Assembly: GCF_039908645.1 (NCBI RefSeq) | Contig: NZ_CP150917.1 | Span: 4,537,501-4,601,500, forward strand | From: Pseudomonas helvetica | GTDB taxonomy: Bacteria > Pseudomonadota > Gammaproteobacteria > Pseudomonadales > Pseudomonadaceae | Direction of reading: 5' to 3' | Length of the DNA: 64,000 nt | In this document: piece after piece, positions 9,984 through 19,061 of the stretch | Position numbering within the stretch: the stretch's first letter is position 1 | How the letters are laid out: each line of letters begins with the position of its first letter | Made by a program: the position numbers and the translations under genes | Notes under the pieces: model-generated | Seen by the model: only the letters and a program-made list of their open reading frames with translations | Databases searched by the model: none | What the model was told of the DNA's origin: nothing

Positions 9984-10211
9984 ATGCTGATTCCCCACGA
10001 CCAACTTGAAGTCGACACCCTGACCCGCCTGATCGAAGACTTCGTCACCCGTGACGGTACCGACAATGGCGACGAAACCCCGCTGGAAACCCGCGTGTTG
10101 CGGGTGCGCCATGCGTTGAGCAAAGGTCAGGCGCTGATCGTGTTCGACCCTGAAAGCCAGCAATGTCAGCTGATGCTCAAGCACGACGTGCCCAAGCACC
10201 TGTTTGACTGA
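9984..10211 (+). CDS. YheU family (UPF0270) protein
   Basis: A 75-residue protein. The start MLIPHDQLEVDTLTRLIEDF at 9984 matches the family N-terminus (MLIP...LxxLIExFVxREGTD) and has a GAGG ribosome-binding site about 7 bases upstream; an in-frame GTG at 9978 is less likely. The family is small, acidic and cytoplasmic with unknown function. It follows mnmC by 78 bases on the same strand and may be cotranscribed. Convergent with csrA. Confidence 0.85.
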   Translation: MLIPHDQLEVDTLTRLIEDFVTRDGTDNGDETPLETRVLRVRHALSKGQALIVFDPESQQCQLMLKHDVPKHLFD

Positions 10212-10248
10212 GCACCCGTTTGGCCGGGCAGCTATTTGTTCGAGTACT

Positions 10249-10434
10249 TCAGCCGCGTTTGCCGTGTACCTGTTTGGCCTGAATGCGCTCGTAGACTTCA
10301 GCACGATGCACATTGATGTTTTGCGGGGCTTCGATACCGAAGCGGACATTGCCTCCGTTCACGGCGAGGATACGCACAGAGATGTTGTCGCCAATGGAGA
10401 TCATTTCGCCCACAACGCGGCTGAGTACGAGCAT
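10249..10434 (-). CDS. csrA: CsrA/Rsm-family RNA-binding regulator (divergent paralogue)
   Basis: A 61-residue CsrA protein. It keeps the RNA-contact positions of the family: L4, R6, V42 and R44 (in NINVHRAEVYER). It differs from the canonical pseudomonad RsmA start (MLILTRRVGE) by reading MLVLSRVVGEM, so it is probably one of the extra Rsm paralogues rather than RsmA itself. CsrA dimers bind GGA motifs near ribosome-binding sites and repress or stabilise mRNAs. The ATG at 10434 has an AAGGA ribosome-binding site 9 bases upstream; more distal in-frame starts are not supported. Confidence 0.9.
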   Translation of the reverse strand: MLVLSRVVGEMISIGDNISVRILAVNGGNVRFGIEAPQNINVHRAEVYERIQAKQVHGKRG

Positions 10435-10575
10435 GGCTCTAGTCCTTGAGATTACCGGGCCTTGAAGATGACCGGCTGAGGCCGGGTCTACAATGCAACA
10501 GCGGCAAAACAGTCCCCCCCTACGCGGCAAAACGACTCCTCTTACAGACTTCCCTTTCACGGCAACATCAATGAC

Positions 10576-10908
10576 TCAAGGTGTCGTGAAGCGTGGGCCA
10601 AACAGAATGATGCTCGCGCCTAGTACGCACAGTGCAACGCCCAGCCAGTCCGAGCCCAGCGGTCGAATCCGCTCGACCACGCCGAGCCAGCCGATGGACG
10701 CAATAATGTAAATGCCGCCGTAGGCTGCATAAGCACGGCCCGCGTAGGTCGATTCGACTTTGGTCAGCACAATGGCGAACAGCGTCAGGCTGAGCAGCGC
10801 CGGCACGACCCACCAGATGCTTTTGCCCTGCCGCAACCACATCCAGAAAGCGAAACAGCCGGCGATTTCGAACAGCGCCGCAAGGAAAAACCACAGGTAA
10901 TTGAGCAT
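10576..10908 (-). CDS. YnfA family (UPF0060) inner-membrane protein
   Basis: A 110-residue protein with four predicted helices (about residues 4-24, 30-50, 58-78 and 86-105) and the family motif [11 protein letters not shown]. It looks like a small multidrug-resistance-like transporter fold, but the family's function is unproven. I chose ATG at 10908 ([18 protein letters not shown]) because it aligns with E. coli YnfA; a GTG two codons earlier is possible. It lies upstream of csrA on the same strand, separated by 141 bases. Confidence 0.88.
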   Translation of the reverse strand: MLNYLWFFLAALFEIAGCFAFWMWLRQGKSIWWVVPALLSLTLFAIVLTKVESTYAGRAYAAYGGIYIIASIGWLGVVERIRPLGSDWLGVALCVLGASIILFGPRFTTP

Positions 10909-10972
10909 GCACACATCTCGTCAGGGCGGCCAGAAGCGGCAACCCTAACGACGCAGCCCGCTACTCGCAAGC

Positions 10973-11788
10973 TCAGCTGGCGCTTTGCCTGGCCTTGGCG
11001 CGCATCTTGTCGGCCATCACGGTCATCTCGTTGTAGAGCAACTGCGGATTCTTCTGTTTGAGTGCCCAGGCCGTACGGCCCTGCTCATGAGGCAGAATCA
11101 TGAACTCGCCTACGGCAACATGCTGGTAGATGTAGTCAGCGATATCGCTGGCGGTAATCGGCGAGCTTTCCAGCAACTTGCCGACCTGGGCTTTCATGGC
11201 CGGGGTCGGGCCACGGAAGGAGTCCAGCAGGTTGGTCTGGAAGAACGACGGGCAGACCACATGCACAGTGATTTCCTGCTGTGCCAGTTCAATCAGCAGG
11301 CTCTCGGACAGCGCCACGACACCGGCCTTGGCCACGTTGTAGTTGCTCATGGCAGGCCCCTGCATCAACGCAGCCATCGAGGCGATGTTGATGATCTTGC
11401 CTTTACTCTTTTCCAGCAGCGGCAGGAACGCCTTGCAGCCTTTGACCACGCCCATCAGGTTAATCGCAATCTGCCAATCCCAGTCTTCCAGCGACAGCTC
11501 ACTGAAGAAACCGCCCGAGGCCACGCCGGCGTTGTTGACGATCACATCGATGCCGCCCAGCTTCTCTTCACAGGCTTGGGCGAAGGCGGTCAGCTGGCTG
11601 TAGTCGCGCACATCGCAACGCTGAATGAAACCGTCACCACCCGTCTCACGGACCTGTTTCAGGGTTTCTTTCAAGCCTGGCTCGCTGACATCGGACAAGG
11701 CCAACTGCCAGCCTTCTCGAGCCCAGCGCAGAGCGATTTCGCGACCCAGGCCGGACCCGGCACCAGTGATCATCATGCGATTTTGCAT
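10973..11788 (-). CDS. Short-chain dehydrogenase/reductase (SDR)
   Basis: A 271-residue classical SDR. The cofactor motif TGAGSGLG is at residues 8-15, NNAG follows near residue 89, and the catalytic Ser and YxxxK (YNVAK) are near 140-156. It is an NAD(P)-dependent oxidoreductase of unknown substrate. The start at 11788 (MQNRMMITGAG) places the Rossmann fold at the N-terminus; earlier in-frame starts would add an unconserved extension. It lies 64 bases upstream of the YnfA gene and behind the terminator of the LTA-synthase-like gene. Confidence 0.85.
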   Translation of the reverse strand: MQNRMMITGAGSGLGREIALRWAREGWQLALSDVSEPGLKETLKQVRETGGDGFIQRCDVRDYSQLTAFAQACEEKLGGIDVIVNNAGVASGGFFSELSLEDWDWQIAINLMGVVKGCKAFLPLLEKSKGKIINIASMAALMQGPAMSNYNVAKAGVVALSESLLIELAQQEITVHVVCPSFFQTNLLDSFRGPTPAMKAQVGKLLESSPITASDIADYIYQHVAVGEFMILPHEQGRTAWALKQKNPQLLYNEMTVMADKMRAKARQSAS

Positions 11789-11971
11789 AGGGAGTTGCCT
11801 TGATGTTCCGGGGGAAGATGCTCGCAGTGTAGCGAAGGATTTTCCTACACCCATGACCATCAGATTGCTGAATACCCCAGGCAAACCATAGCGGTTGCAT
11901 GGCACGGAAACGCGCCGAGCCGACCGGGTTGTCGGCAGGGTTCAACCGCCCGCCGACAGATTCGGCAGACG

Positions 11972-12001
11972 AAAAAAAAGGCCCTCGCGGGCCTCTTTTT
12001 T
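11972..12001 (-). terminator. Rho-independent terminator, LTA-synthase-like gene
   Basis: The hairpin AGGCCC-TCGC-GGGCCT is flanked by eight A residues on the left and six T residues on the right, so it can act on either strand. Placed 10 bases after the stop of the minus-strand gene. Confidence 0.85.
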
Positions 12002-12010
12002 ATTGACGGT

Positions 12011-14104
12011 TTACTTGGTCTGCATGCTTTCGGTCACACCGGCGGTGTTATCCAGCAAGCTCTTGGTCGCGGTTTGCAGGAACGCTTCCAGCTTGAGCTT
12101 CAGCTCAGCGGTACGCGGTGCATTCGGGATGATTTCGGCATGCGGGTTGGCACCCAGTTGGTACTGGTACATCTTCGGATCCATTTCCTTTTCCTTCGGC
12201 AGAATCAGGATCTGGTCAGCCGTGACGATGGCCGTGGTCTGTTCAGTACCCGATGGCTTGATCACGCCAAAACCGGTGTCGCCTTGCGGCAGGTTGAGCA
12301 GGTCTCGTCCCCAGCACTGTTGACGCACTTCGCCACCGAGGCGGCCCATGATGGTCGGCACGATGTCGATCTGAGTGCCCACTGTGTGGTCACGCTGACC
12401 GAATTTTTCCTGGATGCCCGGTGCAATCATCAGCATCGGCACGTTGAAGCGGCCCAGGTCCATTTCGGTGATTTGACGCTCGTTGCCGAAACCATGGTCG
12501 CCCACGATGACAAACAGGGTTTCCTTGAAGTACGGCTCTTTACGGGCCTTTTCAAAGAACTGCCCCAACGCCCAGTCGGCGTAACGCATGGCCGTCAAAT
12601 GCTCGTTCAGGCTGCCACGATCAGTGACTTTTTCGACCGGCAATGGCGTCGGCAAGGCATAGGGAGTGTGGTTGGACAGGGTTTGCAGCAGCGCGTAGAA
12701 CGGCTTGCCTTCGCGCGCCTTGAGTTCCTGCAGGCCACGGTCGAACATGTCCTGGTCGGACACGCCCCACGTCGGGTCGGAGAACACCGGGTTGACGTAG
12801 TCGTTACGCCCGATGAAGTTGGTCATGCCCTGGTTGCTGAAGAAGCCCGACTGGTTGTCCCAGGCAAAATCACCGTTGTAGACGTACACATCGTCGTAGT
12901 TACGGGCGCTGAGCAACTGTGGCAGGCCGGACAGCATGTGGCTGCCTTCCGGGGTCTGCATCAGGTATTCGAAACCTGGCAGGTTCGGGAAGCAGGCCAT
13001 GGTGGCGAACATACCCTGGTGGGTATGAGTGCCGTTGGAGAAGAAGCGGTCGAACAACAGGCCTTCTTTCGACAATTTATCGAGGTTGGGCGTGATGTTG
13101 CCCGGCGCGCCCAAGGCACCGACCGAGTGACCGGCCATGCTTTCCATCAGGATCACAACGACGTTCTTGATCGGCAGCGTCTTGTCGGCCGGTGGCGTGT
13201 AATCGCGGCGTACCGCAGCGATACCGGCATCAACCAGCTTATCGTCCGGCATCACCAGCATATCGCGGACAATTTTCTGGGCCACGGACTGTTCCATCGT
13301 CGGCTTCCAGATGTTGTCGCGCTCTTCGGACATGCGGCTCTTTGCAGCAGCAACCAATTGCAACGTGCCGTTCAGGCCCAACTGGTTGGCGAAGTTCGAC
13401 TCGGTGGTGTAAACGTCACCCCAACGCAGCGGCGGACCTTGACGCAACGTGCCACGGGCAGCCACGACGCAGATCAACAGGCACACCACGAATACCGCGA
13501 TGCGCGCGTACCACGGGGCTACCTGACGGGTGCTGATGGCGCCACCGCTGAACGGGCCGCGTGGGCGGGTTGCACGGTCGGCGCCCTTGAACGCCAGGCT
13601 CAGCAACCAGGTGCCAACGGCCCAGGCCAACAGATAACGGACGACCGGGAAGCCATACCAGAGCATGCTCATGACGGTTTTCGGGTCTTCCTTCACATAC
13701 TGGAAGACCAGGCCGTTGAGGCGCTGGTGGAACTCACGGTAGAAGTCCATTTCCATCAGGCCGAGGAACAGCGCGATGCTCGAGGCAATGGTCAGCCAGC
13801 ACCGGAACAGACCACGGGCAGCCATCGCCCGGACACTGAACAGGGACAGCAATAGTGGAATGCTGAGGTAGACCACCAGGCGCAGGTCAAAACGCAAGCC
13901 ATTGGCGAACGCTTCGAGGAAGGTCGAGGCGGGTGTGTCGAGGATCATCTCCCGGTTGTACACCAGCAGCGCAACGCGCAGCAGGGAGAGCATTGCCATC
14001 ATGACCACGGCACAGAGCAGTGTGTACGCCAGATGCGATTTGACGGTCGGTTGCAGCAAGCGATTCGAAGCTCGCTGCTGACTAAGGGCGTCCGGGTTAG
14101 CCAT
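12011..14104 (-). CDS. LTA synthase-like membrane sulfatase-fold phosphotransferase
   Basis: A protein of about 697 residues. The N-terminal part (to about residue 240) holds about five membrane helices; the periplasmic C-terminal domain has the alkaline-phosphatase/sulfatase fold. Visible catalytic elements are the metal Glu in LMESMAGHSVG, the nucleophile Thr in FSNGTHTHQGM, and VIVGDHGFGNE. In Firmicutes such enzymes polymerise lipoteichoic acid; in Gram-negatives relatives transfer phosphoglycerol or phosphoethanolamine to glucans or lipids. Start uncertain: ATG at 14104 (MANPDALSQ) or 14122 (MSPIND); neither has a strong ribosome-binding site. Confidence 0.85.
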   Translation of the reverse strand: MANPDALSQQRASNRLLQPTVKSHLAYTLLCAVVMMAMLSLLRVALLVYNREMILDTPASTFLEAFANGLRFDLRLVVYLSIPLLLSLFSVRAMAARGLFRCWLTIASSIALFLGLMEMDFYREFHQRLNGLVFQYVKEDPKTVMSMLWYGFPVVRYLLAWAVGTWLLSLAFKGADRATRPRGPFSGGAISTRQVAPWYARIAVFVVCLLICVVAARGTLRQGPPLRWGDVYTTESNFANQLGLNGTLQLVAAAKSRMSEERDNIWKPTMEQSVAQKIVRDMLVMPDDKLVDAGIAAVRRDYTPPADKTLPIKNVVVILMESMAGHSVGALGAPGNITPNLDKLSKEGLLFDRFFSNGTHTHQGMFATMACFPNLPGFEYLMQTPEGSHMLSGLPQLLSARNYDDVYVYNGDFAWDNQSGFFSNQGMTNFIGRNDYVNPVFSDPTWGVSDQDMFDRGLQELKAREGKPFYALLQTLSNHTPYALPTPLPVEKVTDRGSLNEHLTAMRYADWALGQFFEKARKEPYFKETLFVIVGDHGFGNERQITEMDLGRFNVPMLMIAPGIQEKFGQRDHTVGTQIDIVPTIMGRLGGEVRQQCWGRDLLNLPQGDTGFGVIKPSGTEQTTAIVTADQILILPKEKEMDPKMYQYQLGANPHAEIIPNAPRTAELKLKLEAFLQTATKSLLDNTAGVTESMQTK

Positions 14105-14382
14105 GTCGTTTATAGGACTCATTGGAAGTTGAAGTTTCAAAGATGTTGCGGCGCCCTGCCCTCCGTTGCGATTACTTGCAGGAAGTGGCCGGGAGCGTGC
14201 GCGATGCGCAAATGTTGCACGATCACTCGCGGCATTACCATTCATTACTGGCAAACACCCCCCCAAAGCCTGGCTTCCAGGGCTCTGGAACAAGGGTCAC
14301 AGGGGGTTGAGCGTTAAATCGGCGTGGGTGAATTGTCTTGGAGTGTTTGTGAAAATTTCGTGCAACGTATATCTGGAAACAC

Positions 14383-14405
14383 AAAAAGGGCCTCTCGGCC
14401 CTTTT
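14383..14405 (-). terminator. Rho-independent terminator after speE
   Basis: The perfect 9-bp stem AAAAGGGCC/GGCCCTTTT with loop TCTC lies 14 bases after the speE stop. Its A/T arms give a U-run on either strand. Confidence 0.85.
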
Positions 14406-14418
14406 CGGTCAGCCCGGC

Positions 14419-15294
14419 TTAATCATTACTCGGCTTGTTCACCGCTTGCAGCACGTACTGCGGAAGAGCGAATGCGCCAATATGGATTTCCGGATTGTAG
14501 TAGCGGGTGATGATGCCGCTGCCGGCAAAACGCTGACTCAGGGTTTCGCGCGACAGCTTGCGGTACGCCGTGTTGGTCGCGCCCCAGGCAAACGTCATGG
14601 CACCGCCGATGTAAGTCGGCACCGCAGCCTGATAGAAGTGCCAGTCCGGGAACAGACTGCGCAAGCGCCCGGCGGTGGTTTTCACTTCTTCGATCTGCAT
14701 GAACGGCGTGCCGTTCTGGGTCACCAGAATACCGCCTTCATTCAGGCAGCGGCGGCAGGCCTGGTAGAAGTTCTCCGAGAACAGCACTTCACCCGGACCG
14801 ATCGGGTCGGTGGAGTCAGAGATGATCACGTCGAATTTTTCCTGGGTGGTGGCGACGAAACGCATGCCATCGTCGATCACCAGGTTCAGGCGTGGATCAT
14901 CGAACGCACCTTTGGAGTGATTCGGCAGGAATTCCTTGCACATGTCGACCACGGTGCCGTCGATTTCGACCATGGTGATGTGTTCGACACTGCGGTGCTT
15001 GGCCACTTCACGCAGCATGCCGCCGTCGCCACCGCCGATGATCAATACGCGCTTGGCGGAGCCGTGAGCCAGGATCGGCACGTGAGTGAGCATCTCGTGG
15101 TAGATGAACTCGTCGGCTTCGGTGGTCTGGATCACACCGTCGAGCGCCATGACCCGGCCCATGCGCGGGTTCTCGAAAATCACCAGGTGCTGGTGCTCGG
15201 TGCGCACTTCGTGCAGCAGTTTTTCCATGCGAAAACGCTGGCCGTAGCCTTCGTAGAGGGTTTCCAGGTACTCGCTTGTCTTGGTGGTGCTCAT
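14419..15294 (-). CDS. speE: Polyamine aminopropyltransferase (spermidine synthase)
   Basis: A 291-residue enzyme that transfers the aminopropyl group from decarboxylated SAM to putrescine, yielding spermidine and methylthioadenosine. The binding motif [11 protein letters not shown] is near residue 88, followed by [19 protein letters not shown] around 160. The ATG at 15294 ([19 protein letters not shown]) matches the family; upstream in-frame codons do not. The by-product methylthioadenosine feeds methionine salvage, whose genes mtnBDC lie 5-7 kb away on the same strand. Confidence 0.94.
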   Translation of the reverse strand: MSTTKTSEYLETLYEGYGQRFRMEKLLHEVRTEHQHLVIFENPRMGRVMALDGVIQTTEADEFIYHEMLTHVPILAHGSAKRVLIIGGGDGGMLREVAKHRSVEHITMVEIDGTVVDMCKEFLPNHSKGAFDDPRLNLVIDDGMRFVATTQEKFDVIISDSTDPIGPGEVLFSENFYQACRRCLNEGGILVTQNGTPFMQIEEVKTTAGRLRSLFPDWHFYQAAVPTYIGGAMTFAWGATNTAYRKLSRETLSQRFAGSGIITRYYNPEIHIGAFALPQYVLQAVNKPSND

Positions 15295-15451
15295 GGGAAG
15301 TCCCCCGGTGAATGCTGGTGGCAACGGACGGTTACCCGCCCATGATGGACAATCGCAGGCGCTGGGCAGGCGATTGTCCACGGAAAGGCGCGCATTCTAC
15401 GTCGCCGAACATGACAGGTCGAACCTCACGTTACGGCTGGCCATACTTCGG

Positions 15452-15538
15452 CGTAGGAGCAAGGCTTGCCCGCGATGCAGACTCCGCGTTTTTCAGCCAA
15501 ACCGCGTTATGTTCATCGCGGGCAAGCCTTGCTTACAG
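15452..15538. repeat. REP-type repeat pair, family B
   Basis: GTAGGAGCAAGGCTTGCCCG and its inverted copy CATCGCGGGCAAGCCTTGCT are separated by about 35 bases, upstream of speE and downstream of the small PLDc_N gene. Confidence 0.9.
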
Positions 15539-15554
15539 GGTCATGGTGTGGGGG

Positions 15555-15746
15555 TTAGAACCGTACGTTGCCCCGGGGGCCCGCAATTGCCCAAATAACC
15601 AGGCCCAGCACCGGAAGCAGGAGAATCAGCAGCACCCAGATGATTTTCATCCCGGTTTCTGCACCGCTTTTAAGCACGTTGATGATCGCCCAGATATCCA
15701 GCGCGAGGATGATCAGGCCAACCAGGCCATTGAAGGTGGAACCCAT
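15555..15746 (-). CDS. Small PLDc_N-domain membrane protein
   Basis: A 63-residue protein with two hydrophobic helices (about residues 6-24 and 32-54) and the PLDc_N signature KIIWVLLILLLPVLGLVIW ending in GPR. Proteins like this resemble the membrane anchor of cardiolipin synthases without the catalytic domain and are common, uncharacterised envelope peptides. Starts at the ATG at 15746 with a GGAG site upstream. Monocistronic as far as can be seen. Confidence 0.8.
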   Translation of the reverse strand: MGSTFNGLVGLIILALDIWAIINVLKSGAETGMKIIWVLLILLLPVLGLVIWAIAGPRGNVRF

Positions 15747-15834
15747 GGTGTCGCTCCCAGGAGAAGAATTTCCCCCTTAGGATAGTCGGGCCTGACAAGG
15801 GCTCCGATTTATTACGGTTGGCGCCGTAATGGCC

Positions 15835-16365
15835 TTAAACGTGGATCGCCACTTTCAGCGCTTCCAGCGACGGTGCCGCGGCAATCCCGATGTGCGCACA
15901 CAACTCCAGCACCCGTGGGACATCGTTGCCATAGACCAGCACGACCTGAATCTCGTCATCGAGCAGCTGGCTGAAGTTCATCAGCGTGTAGCCGCCGTTT
16001 TCCGGGTTCATGCTGCCCATCTGGATCTGGATGCGGTTGAGTGCAGTCAACGCTTCGGTCTTGGCCAGTTGCTTGGGCTTGATGTTGAACGTCACGCCCG
16101 GGCCGAAAGACGCAACGATCTGCTCAAACAGGTCCATGTAGGTGTCGGCCTGGAACAGCACGGTTTCCGGCAGGCTGCCGACTACCACCCATTCACCCAG
16201 CGGGATCGGGAAAGTGTCGTCGTAGTTGATGTCCGGGTTGGCCGCCAGAAACGCCTCGGGATCGGCATAGGCCTGGGCGGCTTCATCGGCGATCTGCACA
16301 ATTTCCGCCTCGCTCATGCAGCCGGAGCTGATTTTGCTGATGAGTTCGATGAGTGCGGCTTTCAT
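15835..16365 (-). CDS. Conserved hypothetical soluble protein
   Basis: A 176-residue acidic protein that I do not recognise. The start at 16365 (MKAALIELISKISSGCMSEAEI) is preferred; more distal in-frame codons lie in a non-coding-looking stretch. No signal peptide or membrane segment is visible. The N-terminal 40 residues look helical and acidic, with alternating beta-like segments after residue 55. It sits alone between the PLDc_N gene and a REP pair. No function can be assigned. Confidence 0.7.
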   Translation of the reverse strand: MKAALIELISKISSGCMSEAEIVQIADEAAQAYADPEAFLAANPDINYDDTFPIPLGEWVVVGSLPETVLFQADTYMDLFEQIVASFGPGVTFNIKPKQLAKTEALTALNRIQIQMGSMNPENGGYTLMNFSQLLDDEIQVVLVYGNDVPRVLELCAHIGIAAAPSLEALKVAIHV

Positions 16366-16452
16366 GGGCAGATCCTGTAGCGAGGGAAATTTGAGGGCGC
16401 GAAGGATAGCGCATTCGCGAATGGATACCGAGCCCGAGGTCAAGCGCGAACC

Positions 16453-16596
16453 TGTGGCGAGGGAGCTTGCTCCCGCCGGCCGGTCCGCGCTCGGGCGAAG
16501 CAGTCGTAATCAGAAACACTCGGAGTATCAGATACAACCGGGGTTCAGGATTCAGGGCCGCTTCGCGCCCCAGCGGGAGCAAGCTCCCTCGCCACA
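16453..16596. repeat. REP-type repeat pair, family A
   Basis: Inverted TGTGGCGAGGGAGCTTGCTC motifs flank a centre very like that of the repeat at 7652 (both contain GCCGGCCGGTCCGCGCTCGG), so the two are close copies. Confidence 0.92.
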
Positions 16597-16606
16597 GGGT
16601 TCGGGA

Positions 16607-17125
16607 TCAGCCAAGCAGCTTCTGCAACTGCGCCGTGGTATCTGCCGCGCCCATGGTCCTGGCCGCGTCCAGGGCGTTGATGCCGTTGGCGTCCTTGGCC
16701 TTGGGATCAGCACCTTTGCTGATCAGGTAGTCGACGATTGCGCTGCGATTGAACATCGCGGCCATCATCAACGCGGTGCGGCCGTCAAAGGACGAACCTT
16801 CAACCTCGGCGCCACCCTCAACCAGGGCGGTCACCACTGCCAGATCGCCTTTGAACGCCGCGCCGGCAATCGGGCTTTGGCCATTTTCGTTGCGAATCTC
16901 TGGATCGGCCTTGTGCTCAAGCAGCACTTTCACTGCATCGACGTGGCCGTGATAGGCGGCCAACATCAGCAAGGTGTCGCCCTTGTGGTTACGCAGGTTC
17001 GGCGGCAGGCCTTTGCTCAGCAGTGCGGCGAGCATCGCCGCGTCACCATCACGTGCCTTATTGAACACCTGCTCGGCAAACTCCGCGGCTTCTTCCGGGG
17101 TCATCTGGCGGGATTTGTCTGTCAT
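16607..17125 (-). CDS. Ankyrin-repeat protein
   Basis: A 172-residue cytoplasmic protein made almost entirely of ankyrin repeats. Units with the pattern GxTxLMxAAxxGHxxxVxxLLxxGA run from about residue 36 (KGDTLLMLAAYHGHVDAVKVL) to 165. The N-terminal 25 residues are a helical leader (TPEEAAEFAEQVFNKARDGD). Ankyrin stacks bind protein partners; the partner is unknown. The ATG at 17125 has GGAG 10 bases upstream. Bacterial ankyrin genes often sit beside catalase genes, but none is seen here. Confidence 0.85.
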   Translation of the reverse strand: MTDKSRQMTPEEAAEFAEQVFNKARDGDAAMLAALLSKGLPPNLRNHKGDTLLMLAAYHGHVDAVKVLLEHKADPEIRNENGQSPIAGAAFKGDLAVVTALVEGGAEVEGSSFDGRTALMMAAMFNRSAIVDYLISKGADPKAKDANGINALDAARTMGAADTTAQLQKLLG

Positions 17126-17222
17126 TGGGGACTCCACATTCGGTCAATCGCAAAGCCGCTAGTTTCCTTAAGCGGCGTGATACCTGTCACTCCTTTTTTC
17201 TCTCGTCCGGCCATAGCCAGAA

Positions 17223-19061
17223 TCAATAACGGAACTTGCCAGCGTGGATATCCGCCAGTACCTGTTCGGTGACCTGCACATAAGTGTCCGAGCCCGGCAG
17301 CCAGGCGTAGATTGGATCTTCGCCGGTTTTGCGCGGATCGAATGCTTCATCCTTGAGGCGGGTCTTCTGGTACTTGAAGGTCCCGGTGGTCTCCATTTTC
17401 ACTTTCACCCGCAAAAACAACGGCACCGCATAGGCCGGCAGGTGTTGACGGGCGAAGCTCAGCAACTCGCTGAAGTCCAGGGTCGCCAGGGACTCAGCCG
17501 GGGTAATCGCAGCCATGCCGGCGCGGCCGTTGGTGTTGTTGATCTCGACGCCATAGGCCACCGCCTCGGCGATGTGGGAGTGTTTCAAGAGGATGTTCTC
17601 GACCTCGGTGGTCGACACGTTCTCACCCTTCCAGCGGTAGGTATCGCCGAGGCGGTCGACAAACTGTGCATGACCAAAACCGATGCTGCGCAGCAAGTCA
17701 CCCGTATTGAAGTAGCGATCGCCCTTCTCGAAGACATCGTGGAGCACAACTTTTTCGGTCTTCTGCGGGTCGGTGTAGCCGTCCAACGGCGCCTTGTCAT
17801 CAATCTTTGCCAGCAACAGGCCTTGCCGTCCTTTACCGACTTTCTGCATGAAACCCTTGCTGTTGCGAATCGGCGTGCAGCTGTCGTGGGTGTACTCGAC
17901 CAACGCCCAGGACATCAGTGAGAAGCCGATGGTGTTGTCGAAGTTGAGGATGTTGCTGAAACCGATATTGCCGTCGCTGGCGGCGTACAACTCGCAAATG
18001 TGATTGACCCCGAAGCGCCGCTTGAACTCGCTCCAGACGCCGGGGCGCAGCCCGTTGCCGATCATCTTCAGCACCGCGTTATCACAGTCGGCGGTGCTCG
18101 GCGGCTGATCGATCAGGTAACGGCACAACTCGCCGACGTAGCCGATGGTGGTCGCCTGGTATTTGCGCGCGTCGTTCCAGAACTGACTGGCGCTGAACTT
18201 GCGCCGAATGGCAAAGCCCGACGCCCCACAAATTGCCGAGCCCCAGCACACGCACAACCCCGTGGCGTGGTACAGCGGCAAGGTGCAATAGATGACATCG
18301 TCGGGGGTCATATCCAACGCGATCAACCCGAAACTGGCGGAGGTCTTCATCCAGCGGCCATGCTTGAACACTCCGGCCTTGGGTAACCCGGTCGTGCCGG
18401 AGGTGTAGATATAGAAGCAAGGGTCGTTGAGGTATACCTGCTGACTGCTGAGCGGGTTGTCGGTCGGGCAATCTGTACTGACAAGCATCAGGTTGATGAA
18501 GCCTGCGGGAACCGAACCGGGATCACGGGAAGTGTCCTGATCGGCCACCCACCAGGTTCTCGCGGTATCGATTGCAACCTGCTCGCGGATCGCCGAATAA
18601 ACCCCGACCAACTCCTCGCCCACCACGATTGCCGCCGGAGCCACCAGATTCACGCTGTGCACCAGCGCCTGTCGGGTTTGCGAGGTATTGAGCATGGCGC
18701 TGATCGCGCCAACCTTGGCCACCGCCAACACTGTGACCAGCAGTTCCGGGCGGTTTTCGATGAAGACCCCGACCACATCACCTTTGCCAATGCCCTGGGC
18801 AATCAGGTAGTGAGCAATGCGGTTGGCCCACTGATTGACCTGTGCATAACTCAGTCTGACCTCACCTTGCAGCAGCGCCGGACCATCGGGATTACGCTGC
18901 GTCGCTTGCTCGAAGCTCCAACCGAGGCCGCAGGGTTGATCCGGTTGTTTGACATTGGCGACTTTCAGCCCCTTGACCACCCGTGGCAGGGCCTTGGCAA
19001 TGGACGGCAACTTACGGAGCATCATGCCCCAGGTGATCATGTCGTTTGACGCGAGACTCAT
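17223..19061 (-). CDS. Long/very-long-chain fatty acyl-CoA synthetase
   Basis: A 612-residue adenylate-forming enzyme of the FATP/FadD6-like group. It activates fatty acids with ATP and CoA. The AMP-binding motif YIYTSGTTGLPKAG is near residue 225 and DRLGDTYRWKGENVSTTEVE, typical of the very-long-chain group, is near residue 475; C-terminal lysine-containing motif FKYQKTRLKDE follows. A moderately hydrophobic N-terminal region may give membrane association. The ATG at 19061 has GGGAG upstream. It is monocistronic, with a 400-base AT-rich region before it shared with DUF3509. Confidence 0.88.
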   Translation of the reverse strand: MSLASNDMITWGMMLRKLPSIAKALPRVVKGLKVANVKQPDQPCGLGWSFEQATQRNPDGPALLQGEVRLSYAQVNQWANRIAHYLIAQGIGKGDVVGVFIENRPELLVTVLAVAKVGAISAMLNTSQTRQALVHSVNLVAPAAIVVGEELVGVYSAIREQVAIDTARTWWVADQDTSRDPGSVPAGFINLMLVSTDCPTDNPLSSQQVYLNDPCFYIYTSGTTGLPKAGVFKHGRWMKTSASFGLIALDMTPDDVIYCTLPLYHATGLCVCWGSAICGASGFAIRRKFSASQFWNDARKYQATTIGYVGELCRYLIDQPPSTADCDNAVLKMIGNGLRPGVWSEFKRRFGVNHICELYAASDGNIGFSNILNFDNTIGFSLMSWALVEYTHDSCTPIRNSKGFMQKVGKGRQGLLLAKIDDKAPLDGYTDPQKTEKVVLHDVFEKGDRYFNTGDLLRSIGFGHAQFVDRLGDTYRWKGENVSTTEVENILLKHSHIAEAVAYGVEINNTNGRAGMAAITPAESLATLDFSELLSFARQHLPAYAVPLFLRVKVKMETTGTFKYQKTRLKDEAFDPRKTGEDPIYAWLPGSDTYVQVTEQVLADIHAGKFRY

